From the NCBI GenBank assembly GCA_009692005.1, contig SHZZ01000014.1, forward strand, positions 1 through 64,000: 64,000 nt of DNA. Reading direction: 5' to 3'. Source of the stretch: Gemmataceae bacterium. GTDB taxonomy: Bacteria > Planctomycetota > Planctomycetia > Gemmatales > Gemmataceae. Below, one piece after another: positions 33,694 through 43,269 of this stretch. Numbering within the stretch: position 1 is the first letter of the stretch; each line of letters starts with the position of its first letter. The translations under genes were made by a program, and so were the position numbers. The notes beneath the pieces were generated by a model. That model made no database searches. It was not told the origin of the DNA and was given only the letters and a program-made list of their open reading frames with translations.

Positions 33694-36600
33694 TTAGCGG
33701 GTAAGAACCTCGTCGAGGTTCATCAAGCTGTTGATGGTCAAGGTCCAGGCGGCCAGTTCGGCCCGATCAAGCTTGGCATCCGCCTTGGAGTCCCCGAAGG
33801 AAATCAATTTCCCCGCATCTTCCTGGCACTTCTGGTAATAAGCCAGAAGTTCCTGGAACTCATTCTGTATCAGGTCTTTTTCCTTGAGTGTGAACTTCCT
33901 GGCGACAAGGCAGGTGGAGACGAAATCGAGCCGGGTGGAAAAATCTTTCCCCCCATCTCGCATGGCGCGTTCCCCCAAGAAGCGGGCGGCTTCGACAAAT
34001 TGCGGGTCATTGAGGGTGACCAGCGCCTGCAGGGGCGTGTTGGTCCGCTCCCTGCGAACTGCGCAAGTTTCCCGATTTGGGGCGTTGAGAATTTCCATGC
34101 TGGCCGGGGGCGCGGCGCGCTTCCAGAAAGTGTACATGCTGCGACGGTAGAGGTTTTCCCCGATGTCGGTCTTGTAATCGCGTGTGTTGCTGCCGATCAT
34201 GGCCACCGCTTCCCACACTCCCGGGGGCTGGTACGGGCGCACACTCGGCCCGCCCACTTTTCTCACCAGAAGGCCGGAAGAAGCCAGGGCGTAATCGCGA
34301 ATGACCTCGGCGTCAAGTCGGTAGCGAGCCCCGCGGGAAAGCAGGCGGTTGTCCAAGTCTTTCGCCAGTTTCTCTGGGCTGATTTGCGCCGACTGCCGGT
34401 AGGCCGCGCTGGTGACAAGCATCTTGAAAAACTTTTTTATATCCCACTTCTGCGCCTGAAACTCCAGAGCCAGCCAGTCGAGCAGCTCCGGATGCGAGGG
34501 CAATTCGCCCGTGACACCGAAGTCGCCAGTCGTGCGCACCAGCCCTTGGCCGAATATCTCCTGCCAGAAGCGGTTGACAGTCACGCGTGAGGTCAGCGGG
34601 TGCTCCGGGGACAGCAGCCACTTGGCGAAACCGAGACGGTTCCTGGGCAGATCCTTGGCCATGGCAGGCAAGACCTGAGGAGTGAAAGGGGAAACCTTGT
34701 CTTTCCTGCGATCGTATTCCCCACGCTGCAAAATGAAAGCCATGGCCGTTTCAGGCTTCTCATTCATGACATGGGCCACGGTCCCCAGGGAACGAAGCTG
34801 TTTTTCCTCGCGATCGAGCTGGGCGGATTTTTTCGCCAGTTCAATCGACGATTCATCCAGGGTGGAAATCCACCAGTCGAAGAGCTGGTTGTTTTCGGCG
34901 GGAGTTCTTTGGGCGGCAGGTTTGGCAATAAGTGCGGCGAGCTTTCCTGCCGGCCCCAGAGCTGCCACTTCCTCCACCGCCAGGGCGCGGTTGTAAATCC
35001 TGAGGTCATGGAAAGTCGCCCGCTGCAGTCCATCGCCCGCCTGCCGCGATCCCAGGCGGAACGGCGCCTTCGTTCGCGTGCTGGCAGTTAAATTGTTGTT
35101 CACAATTTCCATGATTTGCGGCACGCCATTCACATAGACCTTGATCCCTTCCGCCTTGCTCGATCCGTCGTAAGTGACGAAGGCATGGTGCCAAACATTG
35201 GGGTTGAAGCCGGCCTTGGTCAGAACCTTGATGGCGCTGCCGTTCCACGAGGAGATCAGGTTCATGCCGAATTTGCCGTTCTCGTACCAGAAGTCCCATC
35301 CCTGGAAGGCGGGAGGAACATCCATGCGAGCGAAGAAAGGCCCGTAGGGCTGCCTCGGCGCCAGCACCCAGGCGCCAAACGAGAAGGGCTGATCGCGTTC
35401 GAAATCGCCCACATCATCGAGAGTGATGGCGCCGGACTTGTTGACTTGCAGCGCCTTTTCCTCGGGCTCCGCCGCCTTAGCCCAGGCGATGTCCGGGGAA
35501 TCGATGACCCGGTCTTGCCCGTTGACCTTGAAAGTAATCTTCTGGCCTTTTCCCTCTTGCAGTTTTGCAGAAGCGACTAACCCCTTGGTGGGAAACTTGT
35601 CCATCAAGGCATCGGCCTTGGCAGTGCAAAGCCACTTATCAAAATCCCCCTTGGACTTGACCTTTCTCTCTTCCAGCCGTTTGTTCAATTCCTCGAGATC
35701 GCGGACTTTGGCTTGCCACAGGGGCAGGTCCTTCCTCTGGGGCACGGGCAAAATGGGCGGAGTGTCCTTGATGTTCCCATCCATCGCCCCTTGTGTGGTG
35801 TTGTTGAAAAACGCCGACAGCGAATAAAAATCTTTCGTCGACAGCGGGTCGAACTTGTGATCATGGCAAACGGCGCAGTTGAAGGTCAAACCGAGCCAGA
35901 CCTGCGACACGGTTTCCGTCCGGTCGCGAGTGTAAAGCACCAAATACTCTTCCGAGATGGCGCCACCTTCGTTGGTGGTGATGTTGCAACGGTTAAAACC
36001 AGTGGCGATCTTCTGGTCCAAGGTTGCCTGGGGCAAAAGATCCCCGGCCAACTGCTCCAGGGTAAACTGGTCGAAGGGCATGTTGGCGTTCAAGGCCTGG
36101 ATGACCCAATCGCGGTAGCTCCACATTTCGCGGAAATTGTCGAAGTGGATTCCATGGGTGTCGGCGTAGCGGGCGGCGTCAAGCCAGTAGCGGCCGCGTT
36201 GCTCGCCCCAGGCTGGGCTTTCCAACAGCTTGTCCACGAAGCGCTCGTAAGCATCAGGGCGCGTGTCAGCGAGGAACTCCTTTAGCATGGAGGAACCAGG
36301 TGGCAAGCCGGTAAGGTCGAGGCTCAGCCTGCGGGCCAAAGTTTCCTTGCTGGCTTCCGCTGCCGGGGAAAGCCCAGCCTTTTCCAGCCCAGCCAGGATA
36401 AAACGGTCAATGGGGTTCCTGACCCAGGCGTTGTTTTTCACCTGAGGAAGCACAGGTTTTTTCGGGAGAAGGAAGGACCAATGAAGCTGGTACCCCGCGC
36501 CCTCCGCTACCCAGCGTTTTAAAACCTCTTTTTGCACCGCCGTGAGAACCTTGTGGGTTTTCACCGGTGGCATGACCTGTTTTGCATCGGCGCTGAAGAC

Positions 36601-36849
36601 CCGTTCAATCAGGTGGCTTTCTCCAGGTTTACCCGGAACGAAAACCCCTGCTTTCAGGGCATCTTCACCCCGGTCGAGCCGGAGGCCGGCTTTCCTGGCC
36701 GCCGAATCGGGCCCATGGCAAGGAAAGCAGTTTTCCGCCAAGATGGGTCGGATGTCGCGGTTGTATTCGAGGGGAACCGCAGCGGCGCCAAGGCCCGCGT
36801 AGGATCCCAAAACCACAAGGGTAGCTAGCGCTGGAATTTTCAAGGACAT
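33694..36849 (-). CDS. PSCyt1-DUF1549-LamG-DUF1553 exported multidomain protein
   Basis: 1051 residues. Signal peptide (LATLVVLGSYAGLGAAA), then a PSCyt1 cytochrome-like domain with the c-haem motif CFPCH (about residue 40), then DUF1549 with NPIDRFILAGLEKAGLSP, RRLSLDLTGLPP and a second CAVCHDHKFDPL motif at about 325. A LamG/concanavalin-type insertion follows (about 480-640: FSFGAWVLAPRQPYGPF to LRIYNRALAVEEVAALG). The C-terminal DUF1553 has SPEHPLTSRVTVNRFWQEIFGQGLV and LPSHPELLDWLALEF. This set is typical of planctomycetes and their relatives; function is unproven, with roles in redox or glycan handling proposed. It sits between two DUF1501 genes with 16- and 21-base gaps, hence one operon. 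Confidence 0.93.
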   Translation of the reverse strand: MSLKIPALATLVVLGSYAGLGAAAVPLEYNRDIRPILAENCFPCHGPDSAARKAGLRLDRGEDALKAGVFVPGKPGESHLIERVFSADAKQVMPPVKTHKVLTAVQKEVLKRWVAEGAGYQLHWSFLLPKKPVLPQVKNNAWVRNPIDRFILAGLEKAGLSPAAEASKETLARRLSLDLTGLPPGSSMLKEFLADTRPDAYERFVDKLLESPAWGEQRGRYWLDAARYADTHGIHFDNFREMWSYRDWVIQALNANMPFDQFTLEQLAGDLLPQATLDQKIATGFNRCNITTNEGGAISEEYLVLYTRDRTETVSQVWLGLTFNCAVCHDHKFDPLSTKDFYSLSAFFNNTTQGAMDGNIKDTPPILPVPQRKDLPLWQAKVRDLEELNKRLEERKVKSKGDFDKWLCTAKADALMDKFPTKGLVASAKLQEGKGQKITFKVNGQDRVIDSPDIAWAKAAEPEEKALQVNKSGAITLDDVGDFERDQPFSFGAWVLAPRQPYGPFFARMDVPPAFQGWDFWYENGKFGMNLISSWNGSAIKVLTKAGFNPNVWHHAFVTYDGSSKAEGIKVYVNGVPQIMEIVNNNLTASTRTKAPFRLGSRQAGDGLQRATFHDLRIYNRALAVEEVAALGPAGKLAALIAKPAAQRTPAENNQLFDWWISTLDESSIELAKKSAQLDREEKQLRSLGTVAHVMNEKPETAMAFILQRGEYDRRKDKVSPFTPQVLPAMAKDLPRNRLGFAKWLLSPEHPLTSRVTVNRFWQEIFGQGLVRTTGDFGVTGELPSHPELLDWLALEFQAQKWDIKKFFKMLVTSAAYRQSAQISPEKLAKDLDNRLLSRGARYRLDAEVIRDYALASSGLLVRKVGGPSVRPYQPPGVWEAVAMIGSNTRDYKTDIGENLYRRSMYTFWKRAAPPASMEILNAPNRETCAVRRERTNTPLQALVTLNDPQFVEAARFLGERAMRDGGKDFSTRLDFVSTCLVARKFTLKEKDLIQNEFQELLAYYQKCQEDAGKLISFGDSKADAKLDRAELAAWTLTINSLMNLDEVLTR

Positions 36850-36870
36850 TGAATGTTTCTCAGGTCGGGG

Positions 36871-38253
36871 TTAATCAAAAATGCTGGCGGGGGCAAGGGC
36901 GCTTGAAACTTCACGGGGAGTGACCGGCAGAGCGCGCAGACGGGAGGAATCCAACAGAGTTTGCAAAACCGTGGACACCACCATGCCCTGGGTCACCGGC
37001 GCGGAAGAAGGCTCGCCGCCATTGGCCCGCGATTGGCCAATCACCCGGCCCATCGACTGACCGCCCCCCGCGAGGAGAAGCGGCCCAAGGTTTCCCCAGT
37101 GATCCCGGCCGCCTTTGCCGTTCACCCTGGGCGTGCGCCCCATCTCGCCTGTGCACACAAGCATAATCTTATCGGATAATCCCCGCGTTTGCACATCTTC
37201 CAAAAAGGCGCTGACCGCGTGATCAAGCGGCCCGCCCATGTAACCCATCCCTTCGCTAATGGTGGCATTGTTTACATCAGCGTGCATGTCCCAAACGAAA
37301 TTGGTGGTGACGGTGACAAAGCCGGCGCCCCTCTCGCACATTCTTCTGGCCAGGCACAGGAGTTTGCCCAGTGTTTTGACATTGTCGGTGTAGTTCTTGA
37401 AGTTCTTCCACTTCTTGTCGATCTTGTCGGGGGCGATGAGCGGGGCGGTGTCGTAACGCGCCACGGTTTTCGCGTCTTCCTTGGATAGGTCCAAAGCATC
37501 AGCCAGTCCGCCCAAAAGAGCCAGCAGCGCCAGCTTTCTTGAATTGTCGGTGGCTTCCCCGCGCAGTGTGTCTTCAATCGACCAGCGCACGCCGTCGAGT
37601 GTTTTCAAAAGTTGCATGCGGTCATCGAGGCGTTCGCGAGGCAGGTTGATGCGCAGGTCTCGCAAAAGACCGCTCCCCGCGCCAGGCTGCACCGGGGCCA
37701 AGGATCGAGGAAAGGGACCGGTGTCGTCGAACTTGCCAAAGGACATGGTGCCGGCCTGAGTTTCCGGATCAACGGCGCGGGGAAAAAGCAAGGCGTTGCG
37801 CGGGACCGCATTTTGCGGGTGGGAAATGCCCGCGATGGAAGCGTAAAGGCTGCCGAGGTTCATTTTCGAACTGGCGGGGCAAACAATCGGCTTGATGTCG
37901 TGGTTGGCATTGCCTGGTACATACGAGCGCACAATGGTCAGCAGGTTGGCCAGGGCGGCCAGTTTGGGGAAGACGCTGGAAAAACGGACCGAGGGAATAG
38001 CGGTGGCGATAGATTCGAGCGGCCCGCGGAATTCCATGGGCGCGTTGGGCTTGGGATCAAAGGTGTCGATCTGGCTGGGGCCGCCATGAAGAAAAAGAAA
38101 GATGACGGATTTTCCCGTGAGGGCGGATTGGAAATCGTTGCTGGCCAGAGCCGGGGAGGCAAGGCCTGCCAGGCCGAAGCCCCCAACCCGCAAAAAATCC
38201 CTTCGCCCAACAGCTTTGTTTTCATCCCAAAAAGTTAGCATAAGTTTATTCAC
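36871..38253 (-). CDS. DUF1501 family exported protein
   Basis: 460 residues. A Tat-type leader (AVGRRDFLRVGGFGLAGLASPALA) leads into the DUF1501 fold: KSVIFLFLHGGPSQIDTFDPKP, VFPKLAALANLLTIVRSYVP, and DKIMLVCTGEMGRTPRVNGKGGRDHWGNLGPLLLAGGGQSMGRVIGQS. This version is more typical of the family than the paralogue at 32223. It is the first gene of the DUF1501/DUF1549/DUF1501 operon. A 285-base gap separates it from divergent mqnE and probably holds both promoters, though none is obvious. Confidence 0.92.
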   Translation of the reverse strand: MNKLMLTFWDENKAVGRRDFLRVGGFGLAGLASPALASNDFQSALTGKSVIFLFLHGGPSQIDTFDPKPNAPMEFRGPLESIATAIPSVRFSSVFPKLAALANLLTIVRSYVPGNANHDIKPIVCPASSKMNLGSLYASIAGISHPQNAVPRNALLFPRAVDPETQAGTMSFGKFDDTGPFPRSLAPVQPGAGSGLLRDLRINLPRERLDDRMQLLKTLDGVRWSIEDTLRGEATDNSRKLALLALLGGLADALDLSKEDAKTVARYDTAPLIAPDKIDKKWKNFKNYTDNVKTLGKLLCLARRMCERGAGFVTVTTNFVWDMHADVNNATISEGMGYMGGPLDHAVSAFLEDVQTRGLSDKIMLVCTGEMGRTPRVNGKGGRDHWGNLGPLLLAGGGQSMGRVIGQSRANGGEPSSAPVTQGMVVSTVLQTLLDSSRLRALPVTPREVSSALAPASIFD

Positions 38254-38538
38254 GCCTTTCTGGTAGGAACTTAAGTTTAGTCGATTCCTGAAGCAAAAGC
38301 CAGAAAAACCAGCCGGGTTTTGGGTTCAGTCTGGGATTTTGCAACCGTTCACGAGGTTGAGGAAAAGGGGAAAGTCATGGGAACAGCCGACTAACAAAGG
38401 CCCTTCCCCAATTCCTGCAAGCGATGCGCGCCCGCGCCCTGTTTCTATGCTCCCCCCCGGCGATCTTTACGGTTGCCTTTGCCTTCCTATTACGGTTCCT
38501 AAGATGGAGAATAGAAAGCCGAGTGCGGGGATAGTAAA

Positions 38539-39675
38539 ATGACCCAGTCAACACAATTGAAAAAAATCCGGGAAAAGGTTTTTGCCGGGCAGCGTCTCGA
38601 CTTCGACGAAGGCCTGTTCCTTCACGACCAGGCGGACCTGTTCGACCTTGGTGAAATGGCCAACCAGGTGCGTGAAAGAAAGAACGGGAAAACCGCCTAT
38701 TACAATGTCAATGTCCATTTGAATCCGACCAATATCTGTGTCTACCGCTGCGTCTTTTGCGCCTTTCGCGCTGACCTGAAAAGCCCCAAGGGCTACCGCA
38801 TGAGCGACGGGGAAATCCTGGAGCGGGCGGCGGAGGCGGAAGCGCGCGGGGCGACGGAAATGCACATCGTCGGCGGCTTGCACCACGAAATGCCCTACGA
38901 TTGGTACCTGAACATCGTCAGGATCATCCACCAGGCGCACCCGAAACTGCATTTGAAGGCCTTCACGGCGGTGGAATGGGACTGGTTCGCTCGGTTAACC
39001 AAGAGGCCGCTGAAAGAGCTGATGCAGGAATTCCGCGAGGCCGGCCTGGGCAGCATTCCCGGCGGGGGCGCGGAGATCTTCCATCCTGAAGTTCGCGATA
39101 TTCTTTGCGAACACAAGGCCGATGCCGAGGCCTGGTTGAAAATCCACCAGGAGGCCCACGAACTGGGAATCAAGTCCAACGCCACGATGCTTTACGGCAG
39201 CATCGAAAAACCGATGCACCGGATCGACCACCTGTTGCGCCTGAGGGATTTGCAAGACCGCACCGGGGGCTTCCAGACTTTCATCCCCCTGGCCTTTCAT
39301 CCGGATAACACCAAACTCAGCCACATCAAGAAACCCGATGCCATCACCGACCTCAGAATCATGGCTCTGAGCCGCATCCTGCTCGACAACTTCCCGCACA
39401 TCAAAGCGTATTGGGTGATGCTGGGTATTCGCACGGCGCAGGTGGCGCTGAGTTTCGGCGCTGACGACCTCGATGGCACGGTGGTGCATGAAAAAATCTA
39501 CCACGATGCCGGGTCCGACACGCCGCAGGAACTTTCAACTATGGATATCCGCCGCCTGATTCAGGAAGCCGGGCGCATTCCCGTCGAACGCGACACCCTG
39601 TACCACGAGGTGTTGCGCGAGGAAGGCCAACGGGCGTTTCGTATTGGGGAACGGCTGGAGCTCAACCAGGTTTGA
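38539..39675 (+). CDS. mqnE: Aminodeoxyfutalosine synthase (radical SAM, menaquinone pathway)
   Basis: 378 residues. The radical-SAM cluster motif CVYRCVFC has cysteines at 67, 71 and 74 (C-x3-C-x2-C). Flanking sequences fit MqnE: NVNVHLNPTNIC, GGLHHEMPYDWYLNIVR, LKAFTAVEWDWFAR, SIPGGGAEIFHPEVRD and the end region WVMLGIRTAQVALSFGADDLDGTVVHEKIYHDAGS. MqnE joins 3-[(1-carboxyvinyl)oxy]benzoate with SAM to give aminodeoxyfutalosine, so the organism likely makes menaquinone through the futalosine route. MqnC is the closest alternative, but these signatures favour MqnE. It stands alone and converges on the decarboxylase gene with a 3-base gap. Confidence 0.92.
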   Translation: MTQSTQLKKIREKVFAGQRLDFDEGLFLHDQADLFDLGEMANQVRERKNGKTAYYNVNVHLNPTNICVYRCVFCAFRADLKSPKGYRMSDGEILERAAEAEARGATEMHIVGGLHHEMPYDWYLNIVRIIHQAHPKLHLKAFTAVEWDWFARLTKRPLKELMQEFREAGLGSIPGGGAEIFHPEVRDILCEHKADAEAWLKIHQEAHELGIKSNATMLYGSIEKPMHRIDHLLRLRDLQDRTGGFQTFIPLAFHPDNTKLSHIKKPDAITDLRIMALSRILLDNFPHIKAYWVMLGIRTAQVALSFGADDLDGTVVHEKIYHDAGSDTPQELSTMDIRRLIQEAGRIPVERDTLYHEVLREEGQRAFRIGERLELNQV

Positions 39676-39678
39676 AAC

Positions 39679-40620
39679 TTAGTCTTTCAACTTCATCAAG
39701 ATAGTAGATCCACCCGAAACCTTGGATCCAACGCGGACGCGGACTTCACCGACGCGTTCCAGTGGAATAAGGAAATCGGTGCGCGAGCCGAACTTGATCA
39801 TGCCGTAAAGTTCCCCCCGTTGCAGGGGGTGGCCGGGACCAACCTGGCACACAATTCGCCTGGCGATGGCGCCGGCAATTTGCTTCACACGCACGGTGTA
39901 GCCCTCCGCGGTTTCAAGATCGAGCCAAAGCTGTTCGTTGCGCCGGGAGCATTGTTGATCACGAGCATCGAGGAACTCGCCGGGAAAATACAGCGCCTGG
40001 CGAACCACGCCCGCCACAGGCGATCGGTTTACATGCACATTGAAGACGGAGAGAAAAACACTGACGCGGAACATTTTCCCCATTCCTGGTTCGTCCACTT
40101 CTTCCAGATGAGAGACGACGCCATCGGCGGGGCTAACGGCCAAGCTGGGATCCGAGGGAATTTTTCTCGGCGGATTGCGAAAGAAAGAAACGATGAAAAG
40201 CCAGAAGACGCAAACCACGGCAGAGGGCGCCCACCAGCCCGGATGGTGAAACTGCCCCAGCGCGGCGGTAAGCGCAGCCAGGGGCAGCATTACCGCTGAA
40301 AAACACAACAGTTCCATAATCCCCGGCCGGGCGAACCAGAGGTTTTTGCGCCAGGCGTAGGGGTCCGTGGCAGGCGGAAAAGAAAAGCCGCAGACATTGG
40401 AATAGTGTTTGAGGTCGCGGGAATCGATGATGTCGTGCGGGCAGCCCGGGCACTCCCCAAAGCGGAGCCCGGCCATTTTTTTGACATGGCCCGGGAAGAA
40501 AAGGCGCAAGAAGAAACGCCTGCAGCGGTGCCAGGATTTTTCCAGTTCGAAGAAGTACCCGCCGCCCGGTTGGATCGATTCAATGGGCGACGAACCCTGG
40601 TTTTCAACCCTGGGTGTCAT
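39679..40620 (-). CDS. psd: Phosphatidylserine decarboxylase proenzyme
   Basis: 313 residues from the ATG at 40620, which has GGAG eight bases upstream; a TTG at 40641 is weaker. The last 170 residues hold the PSD fold: FFRNPPRKIPSDPSLAVSPADG, VSVFLSVFNVHVNRSPVAGVV, RNEQLWLDLE, VKQIAGAIARRIVC, and MIKFGSRTDF, where self-cleavage at Gly278-Ser279 would give the pyruvoyl group. It makes phosphatidylethanolamine. The first 100 residues are an extra region with a Cys-containing stretch (GECPGCPHDII, SNVCGF) and two transmembrane helices near 100-145. It ends a minus-strand run from hisD. The small protein encoded just upstream stops 21 bases before this start. Confidence 0.93.
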   Translation of the reverse strand: MTPRVENQGSSPIESIQPGGGYFFELEKSWHRCRRFFLRLFFPGHVKKMAGLRFGECPGCPHDIIDSRDLKHYSNVCGFSFPPATDPYAWRKNLWFARPGIMELLCFSAVMLPLAALTAALGQFHHPGWWAPSAVVCVFWLFIVSFFRNPPRKIPSDPSLAVSPADGVVSHLEEVDEPGMGKMFRVSVFLSVFNVHVNRSPVAGVVRQALYFPGEFLDARDQQCSRRNEQLWLDLETAEGYTVRVKQIAGAIARRIVCQVGPGHPLQRGELYGMIKFGSRTDFLIPLERVGEVRVRVGSKVSGGSTILMKLKD

Positions 40621-40641
40621 GAAAAAGTCTCCGGTTGGCAA

Positions 40642-41052
40642 TCAGGTTTTTTCTTGGGCTGAGCTGGATGGGCGCGACAAACCCAGGGCTTTGAGTTTTT
40701 CCCGCATCTCCTCGCCAAGAACTCGTGACAAGTTCGACGGGCCACTTTCCTTTCCCGGGGTCTTGGCCGTTTCCCTCTTGGGGCCAAGGATTTTCTCCAT
40801 CACTTTGGCCATCTCGTCGTCCTTGGTCGGCTTTTGCACACATAGGTATTCGATGCGGTCGATGGGAATGAAATAAGCGAGGCCTTGGTCGGCGGTCCCG
40901 GCCACCCGCCCGCGAATCAACAGGTAATTCTCATCAACCCAAATAATGTTTTGAACCGCCACCTCGGTGCCATTGATCGTCTTTACCACCAGAGATTCTT
41001 TGAGATTATCAGGGAGTTGGGCCAATAAAACTTCGAAAGGAACTTTAGCCAT
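40642..41052 (-). CDS. Small protein of unknown function
   Basis: 136 residues, no signal peptide. The first 80 residues read as beta-rich (VKTINGTEVAVQNIIWVDENYLLIRGRVAGTADQGLAYFIPIDRIEYLCVQ), possibly an Sm- or PRC-barrel-like strand pattern, ending in a charged helical tail with PKRETAKTPGK. I do not recognise a family. The ATG has only a weak GGGA upstream. The end of the gene overlaps the ribosome-site region of psd, so expression may be coupled. Between hisB and psd; a link to lipid or histidine synthesis is not supported by sequence. Confidence 0.65.
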   Translation of the reverse strand: MAKVPFEVLLAQLPDNLKESLVVKTINGTEVAVQNIIWVDENYLLIRGRVAGTADQGLAYFIPIDRIEYLCVQKPTKDDEMAKVMEKILGPKRETAKTPGKESGPSNLSRVLGEEMREKLKALGLSRPSSSAQEKT

Positions 41053-41087
41053 TCAAAAATCCCAGTTAAGTTACAACCCAAAGGGGG

Positions 41088-41306
41088 TCATGAAGAAATA
41101 TCTTTGAGCAACTGCCTGGCCATCTTATAGGCCAATTTCAAAGTGGAGTTCCGAACATCCATTTGGCCTTCATTGAAATTGCGACCGATTTCCCCTTGGG
41201 GGAGGCCGGCGATCTCCCGGGTCAGTGGAAGCAAGGTCATGAAATCCTTGATCTTCTGCGCCCGTTGTGCGTCCGTTACGCCTTCTTGCACTGGTTCCTG
41301 GCTCAT
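41088..41306 (-). CDS. Small helical protein of unknown function
   Basis: 72 residues, mostly alpha-helical, hydrophilic. It reads VTDAQRAQKIKDFMTLLPLTREIAGLP followed by GEIGRNFNEGQMDVRNSTLKLAYKMARQLLKDI, with no membrane segment and no catalytic motif. GAGGG lies 9 bases before the ATG. It lies in the minus-strand run between hisB and the 136-residue gene, with gaps of 83 and 35 bases. I do not recognise the family. Confidence 0.6.
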   Translation of the reverse strand: MSQEPVQEGVTDAQRAQKIKDFMTLLPLTREIAGLPQGEIGRNFNEGQMDVRNSTLKLAYKMARQLLKDISS

Positions 41307-41389
41307 AATCTGGACCCTCTAAAGCGGGAAAATGTATCGTCAAGGTATCCGCTTTCCTTGCAAGGCTCAAGGGGCGCTGCCAACGGCTT

Positions 41390-41974
41390 TTACAAAACTC
41401 CCTTGGTCGAGGGAATTGCCGTCGATCGCGAGTCCGGTTCCACCGCCTGGCGCAGGGCCCGGGCAACGGCTTTGAAAATCCCCTCCACCTTGTGGTGGCC
41501 ATTCTGCCCATAATGCAATTTCACATGGAGATTCATGAGAGCATTTGAAGCAACGGCGCGCCAAAACTCTTCCGCAAGTGAAGTGGGAAACGCACCCAGT
41601 ATTTCTAAAGGAATTTCCGCCTGCCAGACGCAAAAGGGCCTGCCGCCCAAATCAACCGCCGCCGTCACCAGGGTTTCGTCCATCGGCAGAGTGGCCCAGC
41701 CATAACGGCGGATACCCGCCTTGTCGCCCAGCGCTTGCTTCAAGGCCTGGCCAAAGCATATTCCCACATCCTCCACCGTGTGGTGGGAATCGACATGGAG
41801 ATCCCCCGCCGCGCGGATCGAAAGATCAATCAGGCTGTGCCTGGACAAAAGATTGAGCATGTGGTCGAAAAACCCAATGCCGGTCTCCAGCTTGGAGACC
41901 CCTTGGCCATCGAGGTTGATCTGCAAATCGACCTGCGTCTCGCCGGTCTTTCTTGAAATTGCCGCGCTTCTCAT
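41390..41974 (-). CDS. hisB: Imidazoleglycerol-phosphate dehydratase
   Basis: 194 residues, the single-domain form of normal length. The two histidine-rich metal motifs are clear: DSHHTVEDVGICFGQAL and GQNGHHKVEGIFKAVARAL, with GIGFFDHMLNLLSRHS near the start and the family-typical C-terminus PSTKGVL. It dehydrates imidazole glycerol phosphate with Mn, the sixth step of histidine synthesis. No histidinol phosphatase domain is fused. The spacing to hisC (197 bases) is wider than between hisD and hisC. Confidence 0.97.
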   Translation of the reverse strand: MRSAAISRKTGETQVDLQINLDGQGVSKLETGIGFFDHMLNLLSRHSLIDLSIRAAGDLHVDSHHTVEDVGICFGQALKQALGDKAGIRRYGWATLPMDETLVTAAVDLGGRPFCVWQAEIPLEILGAFPTSLAEEFWRAVASNALMNLHVKLHYGQNGHHKVEGIFKAVARALRQAVEPDSRSTAIPSTKGVL

Positions 41975-42171
41975 GGAACCATGCCCAGGGACAATAATTT
42001 CGCCATCGTTTCCCGTAGCGTGAGGGATGTCAATCCCCCATGAGATGCTGACGGGAAAAGCTGAACTCTACCTTTTATTATGTTAACCGAGGGCCGAAGC
42101 GGGCCAAAGGCGATTGGCCCTTCACCTTAAAGCCCCGGCCCAAGCGCCCTGGAATAACCCGCACATCGGGA

Positions 42172-43251
42172 TTATTTCCCCTTTTCCTGAACGATACTCT
42201 GCAGCACTTCCAGCAGGCGATCGATTTCCAGGTCGCTGCCGACTGAAATCCGCAACCCTTTTTCCTCGGGGTAGCCCATCAAGCGGACGAGAATGCGCTG
42301 GTTTTTCAGTTCCAGATGTATGCTGGTGGAATCGTGGACCGGGTGTCGGCACCAGACGAAATTCCCCTGGCTGGGCGTGACCAGAAAACCCAACTCGGCC
42401 AGCGACGCTTCCAACCTGGCTCGGGTGGCCAGGATTTTTTCCCTTGTCTGTCGCAGGTAGTCCTGGTCCGAGATGGCGGCGCTGGCGGCGGCTAAACTCA
42501 GCGCGTCGCAATTGTAGGAATCCTTCACCTTGAGAAACTCCCGGATCAGGGCCGGCGAGGCAACTGCAAAGCCAAAGCGGATGCCTGCCAGCGAGTACGA
42601 CTTGCTTAGCGTCCGGGTGATAATCAAATTCTCTGGCGCGCGGCCTTGTTGAAAGAGTGTTACACAATTGGACTGGGCAAAATCTGCGTAGGCTTCGTCA
42701 ACGACCAAGGCCCCAGGCAGCGATTGAGCCAGCTTGAGCACAACCGCCTCTTCCACCACCGTGCCCGAGGGGGAATTGGGGTTGGCCAGGAAAGTCAGGT
42801 TGGCATCCACCTGGGGCCAAGGGTGGGGCAGTTTCCAGCCCGGGGCAAACGAAACCGTGGCAAAGCGGGCGCCCTGGATTTCCGCCAAAGTTTTGTAAAG
42901 CAGGTAGCTGGGAGAAAGGGAAACAGCCAGGCCGTTTTCCGGCACACACGACCGGGTCAGGATGGTTAACACATCATCCGAGCCGTTGCCAATCAGGATG
43001 GAATCCGGATCGATGTTGAGAGCTTTGCCCGCTGCAAGGCAGAACTGCATGCCCCGTGGGTCGGGGTATTTCCTAAGAATGTCGCCGTCCACAGCAGCCT
43101 TCAACGCCTCGAACACGCGGGGTGAGGGCGGGTAAGGGTTCTCGTTGGTGTTCAGCTTGATGATGCCAGGCTCGCGAGGTTGCTCGCCCGGTGTGTAGGC
43201 GAACATTTCCCGGATGGCCGGCCTGACCCACTTCATGCTGTCGTTTGCCAT
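42172..43251 (-). CDS. hisC: Histidinol-phosphate aminotransferase
   Basis: 359 residues, PLP-dependent fold type I. Family features: IKLNTNENPYPPSPRV at the start, LIGNGSDDVLTIL, FLANPNSPSGTVV, ALVVDEAYADFAQ, and the PLP-lysine motif TRTLSKSYSLAGIRFGF. It converts imidazole-acetol phosphate to histidinol phosphate, the step after HisB. AGGA lies 7 bases before the ATG. It follows hisD by 18 bases, so it is translated from the same message. Confidence 0.96.
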   Translation of the reverse strand: MANDSMKWVRPAIREMFAYTPGEQPREPGIIKLNTNENPYPPSPRVFEALKAAVDGDILRKYPDPRGMQFCLAAGKALNIDPDSILIGNGSDDVLTILTRSCVPENGLAVSLSPSYLLYKTLAEIQGARFATVSFAPGWKLPHPWPQVDANLTFLANPNSPSGTVVEEAVVLKLAQSLPGALVVDEAYADFAQSNCVTLFQQGRAPENLIITRTLSKSYSLAGIRFGFAVASPALIREFLKVKDSYNCDALSLAAASAAISDQDYLRQTREKILATRARLEASLAELGFLVTPSQGNFVWCRHPVHDSTSIHLELKNQRILVRLMGYPEEKGLRISVGSDLEIDRLLEVLQSIVQEKGK

Positions 43252-43269
43252 GAAAATTCCTGGGCTGGA

